From assembly GCA_003427395.1 (NCBI GenBank), contig BFEA01000231.1:1329727-1359811 (forward strand): a stretch of 30,085 bases of DNA, given 5' to 3'. The notes beneath the pieces were generated by a model. The model ran no database searches. It was not told the origin of the DNA and was given only the letters and a program-made list of their open reading frames with translations. Positions within the stretch are counted from its first letter, which is position 1, and the number at the start of each line of letters is the position of its first letter. Both the position numbers and the translations under genes were made by a program. This DNA comes from Chara braunii. Lineage: Eukaryota; Streptophyta; Charophyceae; Charales; Characeae. Below are positions 18,194 through 30,028 of this stretch, piece after piece.

Positions 18194-19355
18194 TTTTCCG
18201 AGGCTAGTAGCAACCTTCAAAAATACGGGCGATATGAACTTTTGGCCGGCCTGATGTAATTCAGGATAATAGTAGTTTACTCGTCTGCTTCCGGAGATTG
18301 ATGTCAAATTGAAATTGAGGGATGAACCAACAGAGCGGAGGCCAGTCGGCTGAATTCTATACTTAGCGCGACAAATCAATTGGAAAGGTTGTGAGTATGT
18401 GGTTTGATATATATGGCCGGAGAACGATTCAAAACAGGGCAAAGTACAGACTGCCAGGTCCTGCGCCCTCTAGTACATCGTCGAGGCAGCTGTTGTGGCT
18501 GCTGAATGTGTACCCTTGTCCACCGGGACCACCATCCCTTCGTCTGTCTTTTACGACATCCTCTTTTAACTTCCTCCTTTTCTTTGTGCTCCTCTTGGCA
18601 TTCCTAGCACACCTCATCGGCCTGATCATCGGCACAGTCATGGTCAGATCGGTCATCACGGCTGCCCTCTTCGATGGAGATGTTCCCCATCTCGACCGCA
18701 GCCTTCCAGACATGAACAGCGTGATCATCACGCCCGTTTGCAGCCGTACGTACGGAACAAAGATGTCGGTCATAAATGATTGCGCTTGTCCACGATGTGG
18801 CGATGACTCTTACGATGCAGCAGGCCTGTGTGGGGAACAGGCTTTAGGTGAAGAGATCTGTGCAGCATTTGCACAATTACCCATAGCAGCAAATTTCAGA
18901 GCAAATTTCCAGTTTTTGTTTACGGCCCCACATTTCTTATCCGCCTCCCAACATTGCTCCCCCACTCCAAATGATTGTTGTCCACGCCCTGGTCCTGTGA
19001 AGTAGTTCCCAATGGATTTAACATATTACTTGGGGTGTCTGATATAGAATTTCAAGACCAGAATGAATCCCCCCCGTGCCGGGCAATCTGCAGTATCAGA
19101 CGATCTCATTGTGATAAAAGACGACTGTCTATTATGCAATCAACACATGTCTCCTTGCTTACAATTGCAACCCGTACACGTATGAAACCCCCCGTTCATT
19201 GAACTATGTCAGATCAGGCGGCCAATCCCAGACATAGAGAGGGCACTCTTATACAAAAGGGCATCCCACGCTGCACACTGTAGATATCCAATCTAAATCA
19301 TTCAATACAGTGTTAATTTGTTTTGGGGGGAGGATGAGGTGACAAATGTTATAGC
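18194..19355. other. Stretch with an unrecognised ORF of 204 codons
   Basis: A + frame at 18391-19005 contains a hydrophobic segment (FNFLLFFVLLLAFLAHLIGL) and then Cys-containing sequence. The opposite strand has a 114-codon frame with a KKRRKLK cluster (18429-18773). The two cannot both be real and neither matches a family I know. Confidence 0.2.
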
Positions 19356-19393
19356 ATTGCTTCTCATCCTCATCATTGCTTCTCATCCTCATC
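19356..19393. repeat. 19-bp tandem duplication
   Basis: ATTGCTTCTCATCCTCATC is present twice head to tail. Confidence 0.92.
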
Positions 19394-19819
19394 GGGATGT
19401 GACTATATGAAAGGACAGTTGTCATGGGAAAGGCTCGTGTTCAGTGCCAAAACAGGAAAATCTCTATGGTAGTATCTCTTCTGAAGAATCAGTGCTAACT
19501 TCTAATTCGGCAAGCCACCAGCCCATTCTTATCAAGACCGCAACCAGAAGAATCAGTATCTCTACGAGGTGGGGGTAATCAAGCAGGCAGGCACTTGTTA
19601 GTCGGACGGAGCAGTAGTGTCGGCCACTTGAAATCTTAAAAAGGGCACTCCTCGCCATTTGCTGCCCAATCATAGTTTCTTTTTTGTTCAAACCTTCTGC
19701 ACCAATGAATATCTAGGTTTGCGTAGCACTGACTTTATGAGGGGACTCTACTACTAGAGGATTTTCGAAATAGTAGCACGGTCTTCCTGGTGGTCATTTG
19801 AAGAGAAGCAAGGATGGCA

Positions 19820-19911
19820 AATACATGCTCAGCGTATGCTAATCACCAGATACATGCTCAGCGTATGTTAAGTACCAGGATAACAAATACATGCTCAGCG
19901 TAAGCTAATCA
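19820..19911. repeat. Three-copy tandem repeat
   Basis: The block ATACATGCTCAGCGTA followed by TGCTAATCA or a variant occurs three times with unequal spacers. Confidence 0.88.
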
Positions 19912-20440
19912 ACCATCGATACTGGCAAAACATGCAGCAGCGTGAAGAAACGTCAACGTCAGACTGCTATTAATCAACGGAGTGTCGAGGATGAATTGGA
20001 CCATCCATCCCAACGCCGTACGGAACCCCCCATTATTTGCATCCTACAGAGAACATCGACAAGCGATCAAGATGCATCATATGTAGAGAAGAGAAGAAAA
20101 GATTAGAGAACTAGTAAAATAGAAGACCGTAAATTATCCCAGAGGAAATCCGGCTTGCAGGACTTAGCACTTTCCGGAAAGACGAGACAAAGAGCACAAC
20201 AACCCTCCTTAGCAAATGAACTCCACGTGCAAATGGCAGTTACAATAGTTATCACGAGTAGGAATTAGTGCACAGTCATATGATGCACACAAAGAAAACA
20301 ATTAGCACTGCGAACCTCCGTGAGAGATTTGAAGCAATACGGGATAAGGCCGAAAGTAAGTCCAAAAAATGTTACATTTGAGGCAGGGACAAGGCCGGAA
20401 ATAATTGCGAAAAATATGAAGAGCGATCTGGCAAGGTCTC
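19912..20440. other. Stretch without a gene
   Basis: It is AG-rich with short frames only. No domain, RNA gene or repeat is recognised. Confidence 0.5.
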
Positions 20441-20443
20441 ATA

Positions 20444-20823
20444 AACCACCTACTTCGCCCAGCAATCGATGCCGAGCCTGGGGTGCACCTGCGTGCCGAT
20501 GGTCGCCGAAGCGCTGGGTTACCGTTTCGAAATTGTTTTGGCTGGCGCATCCAGCAATTGACATCCGGTACCCCGTTGCCCTAAAGGGTTATTTCTTATT
20601 CTACTTGTAGCCAATTAGGTTATATGGTATTCGCTTGTGGTATCTCCAATTATTCTGTGAGTGTATTTCATCTGATGAACCACGCTCTTTTTAGAGCATT
20701 ACTTTTTGAGTGCAGGTTCTGTGATTCATGCAATGTCTGATGAACAAGATACGCGCAAAAGGGGAGGATTAGCTCGTTAACCGGAAAGCGCCGCGGCCGA
20801 TAGATCGGCCTAGTACTGGTGGT
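20444..20823. mobile_element. Family B MITE, enlarged copy
   Basis: The left end AACCACCTACTTCGCCCAGC, then AATCGATGCCGAGC, is mirrored by GGCCGATAGATCGGCCTAGT, then ACTGGTGGT. The internal GCCGAAGCGCTG resembles GCCGAAGCGTTA of the 23009-23210 copy. It is about 380 bp, so it carries extra sequence. Confidence 0.6.
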
Positions 20824-20850
20824 ATAACTAGCCACCGAAAGACTTGTTGT

Positions 20851-21465
20851 CCCCTTATTCTGCTCCTTCGAAGCGTGCAGGCAACAAAGCAGCTCTCGAG
20901 CTCCAGTACACCCTGCTTCGCATTATCGGAAAAGGATAATGTCTACATCGCTCTGTTCCCAAGAAGTATGCAAACTCCAACGTGGACCATGAAGGTCCCC
21001 TACTCTGCTCCTCCATAGCGTGCAGGCAACAAAAAGCAGCTCCCAAGCTCGTATACACCCTGCTTCGACGTTATCAGAAAAAGACAATGTCTACATCGAT
21101 CCGTTCCGAAAAGGTATGCAAATTCCAACGGGGCGGGGCCCATGAATGGCGAAAAAGCATTCCCTTTGGTAGGGCCTTTCTCAGACGGGCGCACCGTTTA
21201 ATGTCTACGTGAGAGATGAAAGCAATCTGGTAGAATGCCGAATTGAACTCCGAAAATGGTGAAGCGCGCTCGAGAACACGTTGCAGCGAGGTGCATTAGC
21301 TGTTAAAAGACTGCCTGTCCCATTACTCTTCTGTACGGAAATATGCAATGAAGTAAAACTATCCCGAGCTTCAATGCATCTTCCTTCGACATTATCAGAA
21401 AAAGATGAGGCAGACAACAACCTGCTCCGTGAACCATGCAAACTCTTGCGGGGCTAATGAAAGTG
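20851..21465. repeat. Tandem repeat of about 146 bp, three copies
   Basis: Units start at about 20851, 20997 and 21317. Each runs CCCC(T)TA(T/C)TCTGCTCCT, AGCGTGCAGGCAACAAA, CACCCTGCTTCG, TTATC(G/A)GAAAA, GTCTACATCG and ATGCAAACTCC. The third is more diverged and set apart by about 170 bp. Confidence 0.85.
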
Positions 21466-22510
21466 GAACCCAAGATTCGCAACTGCTAGTGCCTAGCTCA
21501 GCAAGGCGCTGGAAAAGATACGGATGTTAAATTCATGAAAGAGCAACCACCAGCAAGCGAAGGGGATGATGGATAGGATACATGGTAGAGGTAATTCCTT
21601 TGCGTTGGGCAAGCAGAAGAGTGGGGGGGCGTGAGCAAGAAGCCCTATTCTCGGGCGGCGCAGTGCACACTACCTATGAATCCCGGAAGTGTGCCCTGCG
21701 ATCGCACCCGTTCACTCCCTTTCATGCCTCTTTGACGTTTCTGCCGCACCAAGCTACTGACGGTCTTCCCTCACCGCCTGGTTTTCGAGAGAGCTTAGCG
21801 TTCGTATTTGGACGGTGGTCTGTTTAGGGTTGATGTTCACTCCCGCTTTTGCCTCTGCTACTGGTTTCTACAGCGCCATGCTTCTATCATTCTTCCTGCG
21901 CATTTGCTTCGTGCTGTGCCTGTGGTTTTGCCTCTCCTGCTCACTAGTCGTGCCCATCCTGCTTATGTTCTTCTACTGGCCGGCCATGCCCCCCGGAATA
22001 GCCGCTCCATAAACCTGCACATGCTGGAACGGCGAAGATGCATAACAGCTTTATTTCTGAATTGCATTGGGGGACTTGCCTCCACTCGCTCCTGCCTGCT
22101 CCTGCCTGCACGACCCACCTCCCCTCTGCTTCGCTACAGATTTTGGCAGTATCCGTCTCAAAGTCGTCCTTCCATAGTCATCACGTTATGCTCTTACTCT
22201 CCATGTACCCGCCACCCACCCCGGGACCCCCTCCCTGTGCGGATTGCCTGCTTGGGCAAGTTCCGTCGCCCTGTTTACGGGCATCGGCAGACTGGGGTCT
22301 CTAGGGTGAAATGGGACTGAATTCTCTTCTTCCACCTTCATTTTGGTACCCTCATTTTGAGCCCCGTGGGAGGCTCCATTTGAGGTGTAGGTCAAGTCCG
22401 GTCTGGCCTTGAGTAACATTGTGAATAATTTGGCCCCAGGGTTATACCCGTGGGAGACCCTCTGTTCAAGTCTGCGGAGGCAGAGCACTGTTTGGCCCCA
22501 AGACATAATA
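21466..22510. other. Stretch with only unsupported ORFs
   Basis: The longest frame is 170 codons on + (21808-22320). It is Ser/Pro/Leu-rich and without a known domain. A shorter frame in another phase (21815-22012) has a hydrophobic stretch (AMLLSFFLRICFVLCLWFCL). C/T-rich composition explains much of this openness. Confidence 0.2.
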
Positions 22511-22580
22511 GTATGCTGTGAGAACTGCACTTATTCGAGCCGCAAGACATCGTATGCTGTGAGAACTGCACTTATTCGAG
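22511..22580. repeat. Direct duplication, 29 bp
   Basis: GTATGCTGTGAGAACTGCAC plus TTATTCGAG occurs at 22511-22539 and 22552-22580, offset 41. Confidence 0.92.
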
Positions 22581-22609
22581 ATGTCATCACATATCATGCC
22601 CATATGTCT

Positions 22610-22625
22610 GTGTGTATGTGTGTGC

Positions 22626-22659
<34 letters not shown>

Positions 22660-22662
22660 GTG
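22610..22662. repeat. GT/GA compound microsatellite
   Basis: A TGTGTG run passes into GAGAGA. A related GAGAGAGGGAGAGAG lies about 40 bp downstream. Confidence 0.9.
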
Positions 22663-23008
22663 TCTCGTGTCAAGCACCTGTGTGCATGGGCATATGTGAG
22701 AGAGGGAGAGAGTGGCATTCTCGTGTCAAGCACGGGCATGACAGCAACATGGGACGAGAAACGAATCTGGCTTATGGCCTGGTACAGGTAGGGTCATATG
22801 GAAAACATTTGTGGTGGGAGGGAAGGGCTATCCTGCCCCTGAAGATTTGAACCGTTACTGGTAGAGGCAAGATGTTCCCGTCCCAAACTACACCATGGGT
22901 TTTTGGCGAACTTGAACCATCAACATAGGTGTACATCGGGGTACGTTGGCAATCATAGGGACATGCTGCTCCAATTTCCCCAAGAAATATAATAGAAGAC
23001 TGCACTTA

Positions 23009-23210
23009 AACCACCAGTACTTGGCCCAGCTATCGTAGCCGAGCATGGAAGTGCACTGCGGGCCGTTTCGCGCCGAAGCGTTAATTCCATTTTTTGTTTT
23101 GGGAAAGGCTGGCGGCGCCAGCTTTCTAGGTTCGGTTGCCCGAAGTGCGAACTTCGCGTAACGATAACGCTAAGGCCTTCGGCCGATATATGGGCCAAGT
23201 ACTGGTGGTT
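23009..23210. mobile_element. Family B MITE, intact copy (202 bp)
   Basis: It starts AACCACCAGTACTTGGCCCA and ends TGGGCCAAGTACTGGTGGTT, an exact 20-bp terminal inverted repeat. The similarity continues inward (GCTATCGTAGCCG against CGGCCGATATA). The interior is non-coding. I cannot assign a convincing target-site duplication. Confidence 0.88.
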
Positions 23211-23690
23211 TGACTGTAGGTGGGTGACGTTGACCTAATGGTGAGACCAAAGGACATGAGGAAAAAATAAAAATTCCGAACAGAAGAATCTCAAAAATGA
23301 AAAAAAAAATGGAAAATTCAATCCTCCTAAAATAATGTGCGACTGCGTATGAATTGCAGGTGGGCGACGGCAGTGCCGTCACCGTGAGCGTATCCGGCAG
23401 GGGTCGTGTGAATGGGACAGGCCGGTCGTATGGCCCTGTGCTGGTGAATGCCCGTTCACGGCAAAACCAAGCGTTGTGTTTTTGTTTTTTGTTTTTTTCC
23501 TACGCACCGAGCTGCAGTCGCCAGAAGCCCCACAGCGTTTTGGAGTTAAAAAAGATTGAAATAACCTGCAAAACAACAAACAAAAATGCTCATTTTGGTT
23601 GGTTGTATTTTTTGTTTTTGCCTACAAACACGTGCTAGAGCAATACTTGCATTATTACGAGTATCAAAACTCCAATACTTCCGACCAGTA
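23211..23690. other. Stretch without a gene
   Basis: It is A-rich at 23255-23340 and has short frames only. Confidence 0.5.
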
Positions 23691-23693
23691 CCT

Positions 23694-23845
23694 ACCACCA
23701 GTACTTTGTAGAGTTGTACCCGTTAACGAGGGAGGATTTTCGGAAACGTACGGACCACTACATGAGCGCCCAAATTCATCCGACTAGAAATGCTTCTGGT
23801 CTTTTGTTTTCTGTGGCCGATAGCTGGGCCAATTACTAGAGGTTT
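23694..23845. mobile_element. Family B MITE, degraded copy
   Basis: ACCACCAGTACTT at 23694 pairs with GGCCGATAGCTGGGCCAATT, then ACTAGAGGTTT, at about 23815-23845. Confidence 0.5.
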
Positions 23846-23884
23846 AATTGTACTATGGGCCATTGCGGCGATCAGAGGAGGTTG

Positions 23885-24010
23885 TGGCCTCAAAGCCTGC
23901 ACAACGTCCCATATTATTGGCCATTGCGCCGACTAGTAATTAGTTGTGCTGTCCGGGAAACCCAACATGGATACGCACCTCAGAGCCTGCACAACGTCCC
24001 ATACCATTGT
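23885..24010. repeat. Direct duplication
   Basis: AGCCTGCACAACGTCCCATA with flanking similarity occurs at about 23897 and 23984. Confidence 0.8.
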
Positions 24011-24240
24011 GCTGATCAGAGTAATTGGTTGCGGACTCCTTTTGTACGTCCTTCTCCTACTCCATGAGGATAGGATCAACAAAACTTTCCCAGTCGACTG
24101 AAGGACACACACAATTTAACCCATTGGAACCTGTAAACATTCTTGACAAGAAAAGAATTGTATTCCAGGTTGTAATGTTCTACTGGAAACATATGTTTTA
24201 AAGTGTGGTAACACGAAAACATGTGCAGACTCCCATAGAG

Positions 24241-24344
24241 ATCATTCCAGAATGTATGATACTTATTGTGGGTAATTATGTATGAGCCCAAGAGATGATC
24301 AGACGAGACTATATCTTCGAAAGTATCATACATTCCAGAATGAT
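24241..24344. repeat. Inverted repeat, 22-bp arms
   Basis: ATCATTCCAGAATGTATGAT plus AC at 24241 faces GTATCATACATTCCAGAATG plus AT ending at 24344. The arms pair at 20 of 22 positions around a 60-base loop. Confidence 0.85.
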
Positions 24345-24535
24345 GAGTGGAAAAAAGTATGTAAATAATCAACGTAATTCCAGAGAAAACGTTGCTTCGA
24401 GCACGTCCGGTGTGGTATCCTGCCTACATATCACGTCCATGACCTCCCCGTTCAACTGCATCTCGGAGACACGGTCGAAGATGTCTGAGGAATGGCTAAA
24501 TACAGTGATCTCCTTTATATGATATTACTTCAAGA

Positions 24536-24862
24536 ACAGATATTGACAGTCAGAATGAAACATTTTACGGGCTTTACAGGAGAATACTCTCAATCAAACA
24601 AAAGAGGGCTCTTGCGCCTTTGGCCTTCCAGACTGGGGGGGGCGATTTGGTTAGAACTCTTTAATTTAATTTAAATTCAATAGACTCCGAACAGATATTG
24701 GTAGTAATAACGAAACGTTTTATGGGCAATAAAACAGCGCTCTTTTTTCGGCCTTCCATACTTAGGGGGCGATTTGGTTATTATTTGGAGTCTTTAATTT
24801 AATTTAAATTCAATAGACTTCGAACAAAGATTGGTAGTCATAATGAAACATTTTACGGGCTA
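24536..24862. repeat. Tandem repeat of about 135-145 bp, two and a part copies
   Basis: TCTTTAATTTAATTTAAATT plus CAATAGACT is identical at 24658 and 24791. The blocks GAAACATTTTACGGGC, GGCCTTCCA and GGGGCGATTTGGTTA recur in order. Confidence 0.9.
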
Positions 24863-25068
24863 TATTATGTTGATACATCCAACTCTGGTGCAATAGACAT
24901 TTGTAATCTAATTCCTGAATTGCTCAAAGAGATCTGAACATGTGTCGACTGGTGAAAAATAAAATCTGCGCATATTATATGTTATAGCAAAGTTGTTAGA
25001 AAAATGCTAAGAACTGATGCACATATCTCGACCTGTTGCAAAACTGTCTATAGGATGAGTATGTAAAT

Positions 25069-25364
25069 CCACTTCACAATTTCATTTGTATTTGTTGTAC
25101 CCAAATAAGTATCGGGATGTGGGGCGGTAGTTACGAATTGATGGTAGAGGGTGTGCCCTCTCCACAACCGTATTTTTGGAATGTTGGGCTGAAGCTTGAA
25201 ACTCTACATAGAGAACATATATATATCCATCCATTTAACAATTTTATTTGTATTTGTCGCAACCCAAACAAGGACCGGGATGTGGGGTGGTGGTCACGAA
25301 TCGATTGCAGAGGGTGTGCCCTCTCCACAGCCGTATTTTTGGAATGTTGGGCCGAAGCTTTGTG
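25069..25364. repeat. Tandem duplication, period about 162 bp
   Basis: Shared blocks are ATTTGTATTTGT, CGGGATGTGGGG, GAGGGTGTGCCCTCTCCACA and CCGTATTTTTGGAATGTTGG. GGGTGTGCCCTCTCCACA also holds a small internal palindrome. Confidence 0.9.
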
Positions 25365-26960
25365 TTCATGGCAAGTTATGCAAGCTTATTAGGGTATGAA
25401 TGTATTCTTCCATGGGGGCGAAGGAGATGGGGGACAGCATCCGAATCAGATGTACGGCGCCCGTTGAATTGGCTTGATCCCTCGTCAGTTGACGGTGGCA
25501 AGAGCGGAGGGACCCAGATTTGGAAGCTCGCTGGAAGAATCCTTCCGTTCCTACCGGCACCGTCGATAGTTAACGGAGGCTTCCACGTGGTGACGCGAAC
25601 CAGGGGAGCAATGTAAGATGAGTGTATGGCAAAATTAGTGATTGGGAATCGAACTATGAGAAAGAACCCCGATTGCCCTATGTGGCATGCCTTCAATGAG
25701 TTGTACAGGTGAACCCAATCAGACCACAATAGGGTCCTCCCTACCTCCGCGTCGCAGTAAAGGGCGTCCTTGTTTGTGATAAAAAACAGAGGGAGATCTC
25801 TATGGTGGATCAATGTAAGATTCAAGCAGAGGTAGTTGCTCGTGCTCACGTTCAGAGTGGCAAATCTTGGCTCCATACAAGTCTCTACTTGTCTCGCTGC
25901 GCCCAATCCCACTAGAAAAATGCTAGCTGCTAATTATGTTGACAACAACAACAATGTCACCTTGACAAAATGGGGATGGTCGGCGGCAGAGAGAGATTGG
26001 TGGAACAAATAAGTCCACGCACTTGACGTCTTGGGTAGGTTGCAGAAATGCTCAATTGCGCGGAGAAGTTGACACGTGGCGCTTGTGCAAATAGGGAATA
26101 GGGGAAAGAGGTTGGCGATGATTTCGCAAGCATTCTAAGCGGGAGGATTGGCAATTAGTCAGGAGGGGGAAGGGGGCATCAACATACTCATGTACTCAGG
26201 CAGACATCCAACACACAATGCCCCAAATGCGCACTCAGGTGCATCACAAGACGAAGACGCCACACACCTTCAATTCTCATACATTATTGACTTTATGACA
26301 ACGAAGCATTCAACATCCATAGACACTCGCAATGAAAGTCATGCACACAACTGAGGACCCACACTTTGTCTTTAGCATATAAACCCTCGCTATGCAAAAT
26401 TACATCAACACCAACAGTCTTGTGTGCACCACTGCCAAACCAGACCGAAAGGGAGCCAGTCATAGCCACAGAGCTCTGTCGTTGGTGGTGTTCCCGTCTC
26501 CACCACCGTTCAGTTTTGATTGCCTTACCTGGGGTCTATCGCCAATTCCACCCCACGTCATCACCCCGCGGGCTCCTTGGGCACGTTGGGCCTGTTCAGT
26601 CCTGCAATCTTGGCGCATAGCTCACACAAAACTGAGAGAAGCCATCCCTAGTAGGAGAAAATTGGAACGGCTCAACCTATGAGTGGACCGTTTGTAATGC
26701 GAGTGGCATTGCCCGGTAGCTATGTTGGTATGGGAGAACTGCTGAAAGCATATAAGCAGGAAACTTCTTTTGAAAAAAGTTATCATACAAACATCGCAGG
26801 AGAGATCAAAGAGAGGGAGAGGAAGGGGCTGCACAAATTACAGTGTGGAAACGAGGGCGTAGATGAAGAGGAGAGAAGGAAGAAGGTTACAGAAGGGAAG
26901 CGGTATCGTCATTTATCGTTTTGTGCGTCCCAACTGTAGAATTGTCGTATTCTCGTTTAT
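25365..26960. other. Stretch with only unsupported ORFs
   Basis: The longest is a minus frame of 178 codons (25376-25912), including ITNKDALYCDAEVGRTLLW. I recognise no domain. A + frame of 122 codons overlaps it. The rest has short frames on both strands. Confidence 0.2.
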
Positions 26961-27370
26961 TTATGATTTATAAAGACGAAAAACTAAGGTTACTGAGCCA
27001 TATTCTTCTCTCAATTTCATCTCTCACTATGTACCTACCACTACTCCTAAGGCTGTACAGGGGACCATTGCAAGCATAGCTATCTCTCACAATCAAGGAG
27101 ATAGTTTTCCCCTGGGTCAAAGGACGGGAAACTGTTAATGACGCAGGAGGATGAGAAGAGGAAGTAACAGGGGAACCAAAAGGAGGGCATTCGACGTTGA
27201 GACAAAAAACAATCCGAGTTCGGCCAAATTTGTGACTGATCGGACAAACTTTGATGTGATGGAAATGGTATGACGGATTCAGCGGGGGAAAAAAAAGGAG
27301 AAAAAGTTGCCCCCCGCCCTTATTGACGGTGGTCAGGGAGTTTGTAGCCCTAAGGGTTGCCATATGGTGC
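26961..27370 (-). other. Unrecognised 131-codon ORF
   Basis: The minus frame 26968-27363 includes KFGRTRIVFCLNVECPPFGS and GRYIVRDEIERRIWL. It has no domain or motif I can name, and no splice context was established. Confidence 0.18.
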
Positions 27371-28020
27371 GGTCAGGTGTCTGTGTTGGCAGCCCGTCAG
27401 GGTTGCTTTTATGCCCTTGAGGCCTTCAACGTCAATTCGACTCTCGTCGGTGGTCTTTCGGGAGGGTGGGCAATTTTGGTGAGGGCTTAGCAAGGGGCAG
27501 GGCATGCGAAGGACCGGTAGCTACCGTAGGAGGTCCAGGAAACCATGATCCTAGAGTGCAATTCAAAATCGAAATGGTGTGGGAGGCCGAGGACGCCGTG
27601 GTATTTGAGTTTTGAACATTTCGAAATTAGATCTGAGTGTGTCCACTTTTCTGAATGGAAGAGCACTTCAAATTTTGAAAAGGCTTTTTTTTTTTTTTTT
27701 TTTTGAACCACTAGTACCTCCTAGCCTATTTTCGATAAGGACTTGCCAGCTCCCGAACTTTCAGGAGGAGGAGTCCGACATTGATCAATCTGCTCTGCGA
27801 CGGTCGTTTCGTTTCAGCCTCCTGAAAGGTCGGAGGCCGAGTATTTTCGAACCCACAACCTAAGTAAATGCTAGGGGTGCTGATAAGAGCAGACACCACT
27901 AGCATGCTCGGGGAGGCTCCATCTATTGGTGGGGAGCAACACCTGCTGGAAACCGGGACTCTTGAATTCCAATAAAACATTATCTTTTCACTTTTTTTTT
28001 GGAGGTAAGCGCTTGCCCTT
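27371..28020. repeat. Non-coding stretch with T20 run, inverted repeat and direct repeat
   Basis: A T run lies at 27684-27704. CTTTCAGGAGG (27758) is inverted as CCTCCTGAAAG (27818). CTATTGGTGGGGAG, then CACCTGCTGGAAAC, at about 27922 recurs at 28149. No gene is seen. Confidence 0.6.
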
Positions 28021-28047
28021 GTGCTCCCCACCACTGACATGCTGCAG

Positions 28048-28049
28048 GG

Positions 28050-28081
<32 letters not shown>

Positions 28082-28100
28082 GACACACACACACCACTCA
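28048..28100. repeat. CT/CA compound microsatellite
   Basis: A CTCTCT run passes into CACACA with an interruption. Confidence 0.95.
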
Positions 28101-28486
28101 CTCTCACGTACAGACGTGCACACATTCACATACACACCCATTCTCCAGTCTATTGGTGGGGAGTGGCACCTGCTGGAAACTAGTAGGTTCAACATCCCAT
28201 GAAGATAGTGAACAGAGCACCAGTCGGGACCCCACGCACACACACTCTTCGAGTTCGAGTTGTGTGTAGCGAACATGACAAAACATACACATAGCATAAT
28301 CAGTACCTTACCGTTCCCCAACCACATCAACAACAAACTACAGGCTGTGCACCCATGGCCTTACGGCAAGTTAATCAAATTGCACGAATTTTGGTGGTGG
28401 ATGACCACTACCAAATAGGGCATGTAGGGGTTGTAATTTCGGTATGGTTGGTCCTTCCAGTGTTTGCGGGGGATCAACAACTTTAA

Positions 28487-28795
28487 GCCACCAGTACTTG
28501 CCCATACATCGACCGTGGGCGTTTCCCCTTAACGTGTCGCGATTGATGGGTTTTGGCCTACTGGACCACAATGGCTGGAGGCGCCAACCAAAAGAAAGAT
28601 GAAACGATGCGGCGGCGAGTCGGCAAAACTTGGCGCGCAGGGTATATTCAGGCTCGGCAGGAGGCCCTACTGGTAGGTAAGCATTTAGGTCCCACTCCTC
28701 GCACTCGGAGGGACAGTCTTGCAATTGTCTACCTCGTGGGCGTTGGGAACGCAACCCTGAGGTAGGTAAATCAATGAGACTAAAAGCTCGCACAA

Positions 28796-28865
<70 letters not shown>

Positions 28866-28975
28866 CAGGTTTTTTCAGGCATTCTTCTGAGAGTTAAAAC
28901 TCACTGAATTTGGAGTACTTTTTAAACCACAAGTGCTTGGGCCAGCTAAGGGCTGTGGGCATGTCTCCTTAACAC
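28487..28975. mobile_element. Two family B-like ends in the same orientation
   Basis: AAGCCACCAGTACTTGCCCA, then CGTGGGCGTTTCCCCTTAAC, begins at 28487. AAACCACAAGTGCTTGGGCC, then CTGTGGGCATGTCTCCTTAAC, begins at 28924. The shared sequence beyond the terminal repeat shows a subfamily distinct from 23009-23210. The matching right ends are not evident. Confidence 0.5.
28799..28861. repeat. AG microsatellite, about 31 units
   Basis: An uninterrupted AG dinucleotide run. Confidence 0.97.
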
Positions 28976-30026
28976 GCCGCATTTGAGGGGGGTGGTTCAC
29001 AGGAACGGCCAGTGGTCACGTCTTTTCTTGGTGAAATGCTTCTAACTAGTATTTCATGTAGATTCTGTATGTCTATTTTTTTTGCTTTTGTTTTTTTTTC
29101 CCATTTTCTTAGATTCCCCTGCCAGCCGGGCAGGGCATATCCCGTGATCTTCGAGGGGATACTCACACTTGCACACAGACAAATGTATCTAACTAATTTC
29201 AGGGTCAAGTTCATGTTTCGTTTTTTTCTTCTTTGAGATTCACTTTTTGTTTTTTTATCCCCTTATTTTACTTTTGGATTCTGACAGAAACACCACGGGG
29301 CTGATACACCCACATTGCGACGTGCTCACATTAGCACTCAGGAGAATGCATCCAACTGCATTCTTATCCACAGCGTTGTTGTTTGTTCGCAGTTTAAGGC
29401 TGCGGTATAGTGGGCTTCGGCGTCTGTGTCAAGGTGTCACATTTTCTGCGGCGGGCGACCAGGATGCAAGTGGGTTTTTCGGGGGGAAAAAAATTTGGGG
29501 GACTTGTCCTTGGCAAATTTGCAAACTACCTACAGCTGGTTATGGTAGAACCGGGACTTTTGAAAAAGGGAAGGACTGGTCCTCGGGTGGAAGTGGACCC
29601 CAAAAAGAAGTGGGGGGCGTTGGCCCGGACCCCGAGTAGAAGCGGACCCCAAAAAGAAGTGAGGGCATGTGATCTGCAAAAGGGCCCTCAGGCCCAGGCA
29701 TCGAGCCCCGTCTTCTCAAAACAGGGAGGTCAGGCACAACGAAATAGGTGTTTTGCAAGAGGCACCTTTGGCGATTTTCTGTGCTCGAATGAACGTGTAT
29801 AAAGATATGAAATTTTGAGAATCCATAGATGAGGTTATGTTGCTTCCAGAAATAATAATAGAACATTTTTAAAAAATCATTTACACTGCGAATTAATCGT
29901 CGCACCGATTTGGCACATTTTCCATTTTTGCCACTCAGCCATGCCTGGGCCAAAAAATTGAAAGACGGCATTCCAACTGCAAAATAGATCGGAGCCGCAA
30001 TTTGACCAATTTTTAATGTTGTCATT

Positions 30027-30028
<2 letters not shown>
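28976..30028. other. Stretch without a gene, with one direct repeat
   Basis: GGACCCCAAAAAGAAGTG occurs at about 29593 and 29645, and GGACCCCGAGTAGAAGCG lies between them. This openness produces overlapping frames on both strands with no recognised domain. Confidence 0.55.

Noticed and set aside
18391-19005. A 204-codon + ORF with a hydrophobic segment as a membrane protein gene.
   Set aside because: The opposite strand is also open, no family resemblance was found, and start and splice contexts are unsupported.
22430-22490. tRNA-like or Pol III-like sequence around GTTCAAGTC.
   Set aside because: No cloverleaf pairing is visible; the resemblance is limited to a few bases.
25376-25912. A 178-codon minus ORF as a gene.
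   Set aside because: No recognisable motif. It overlaps a tandem duplication boundary and a competing + frame.
28048-28140. Possible CRISPR-like or regulatory array.
   Set aside because: It is a CT/CA microsatellite without spacers of regular length; the genome is eukaryotic.
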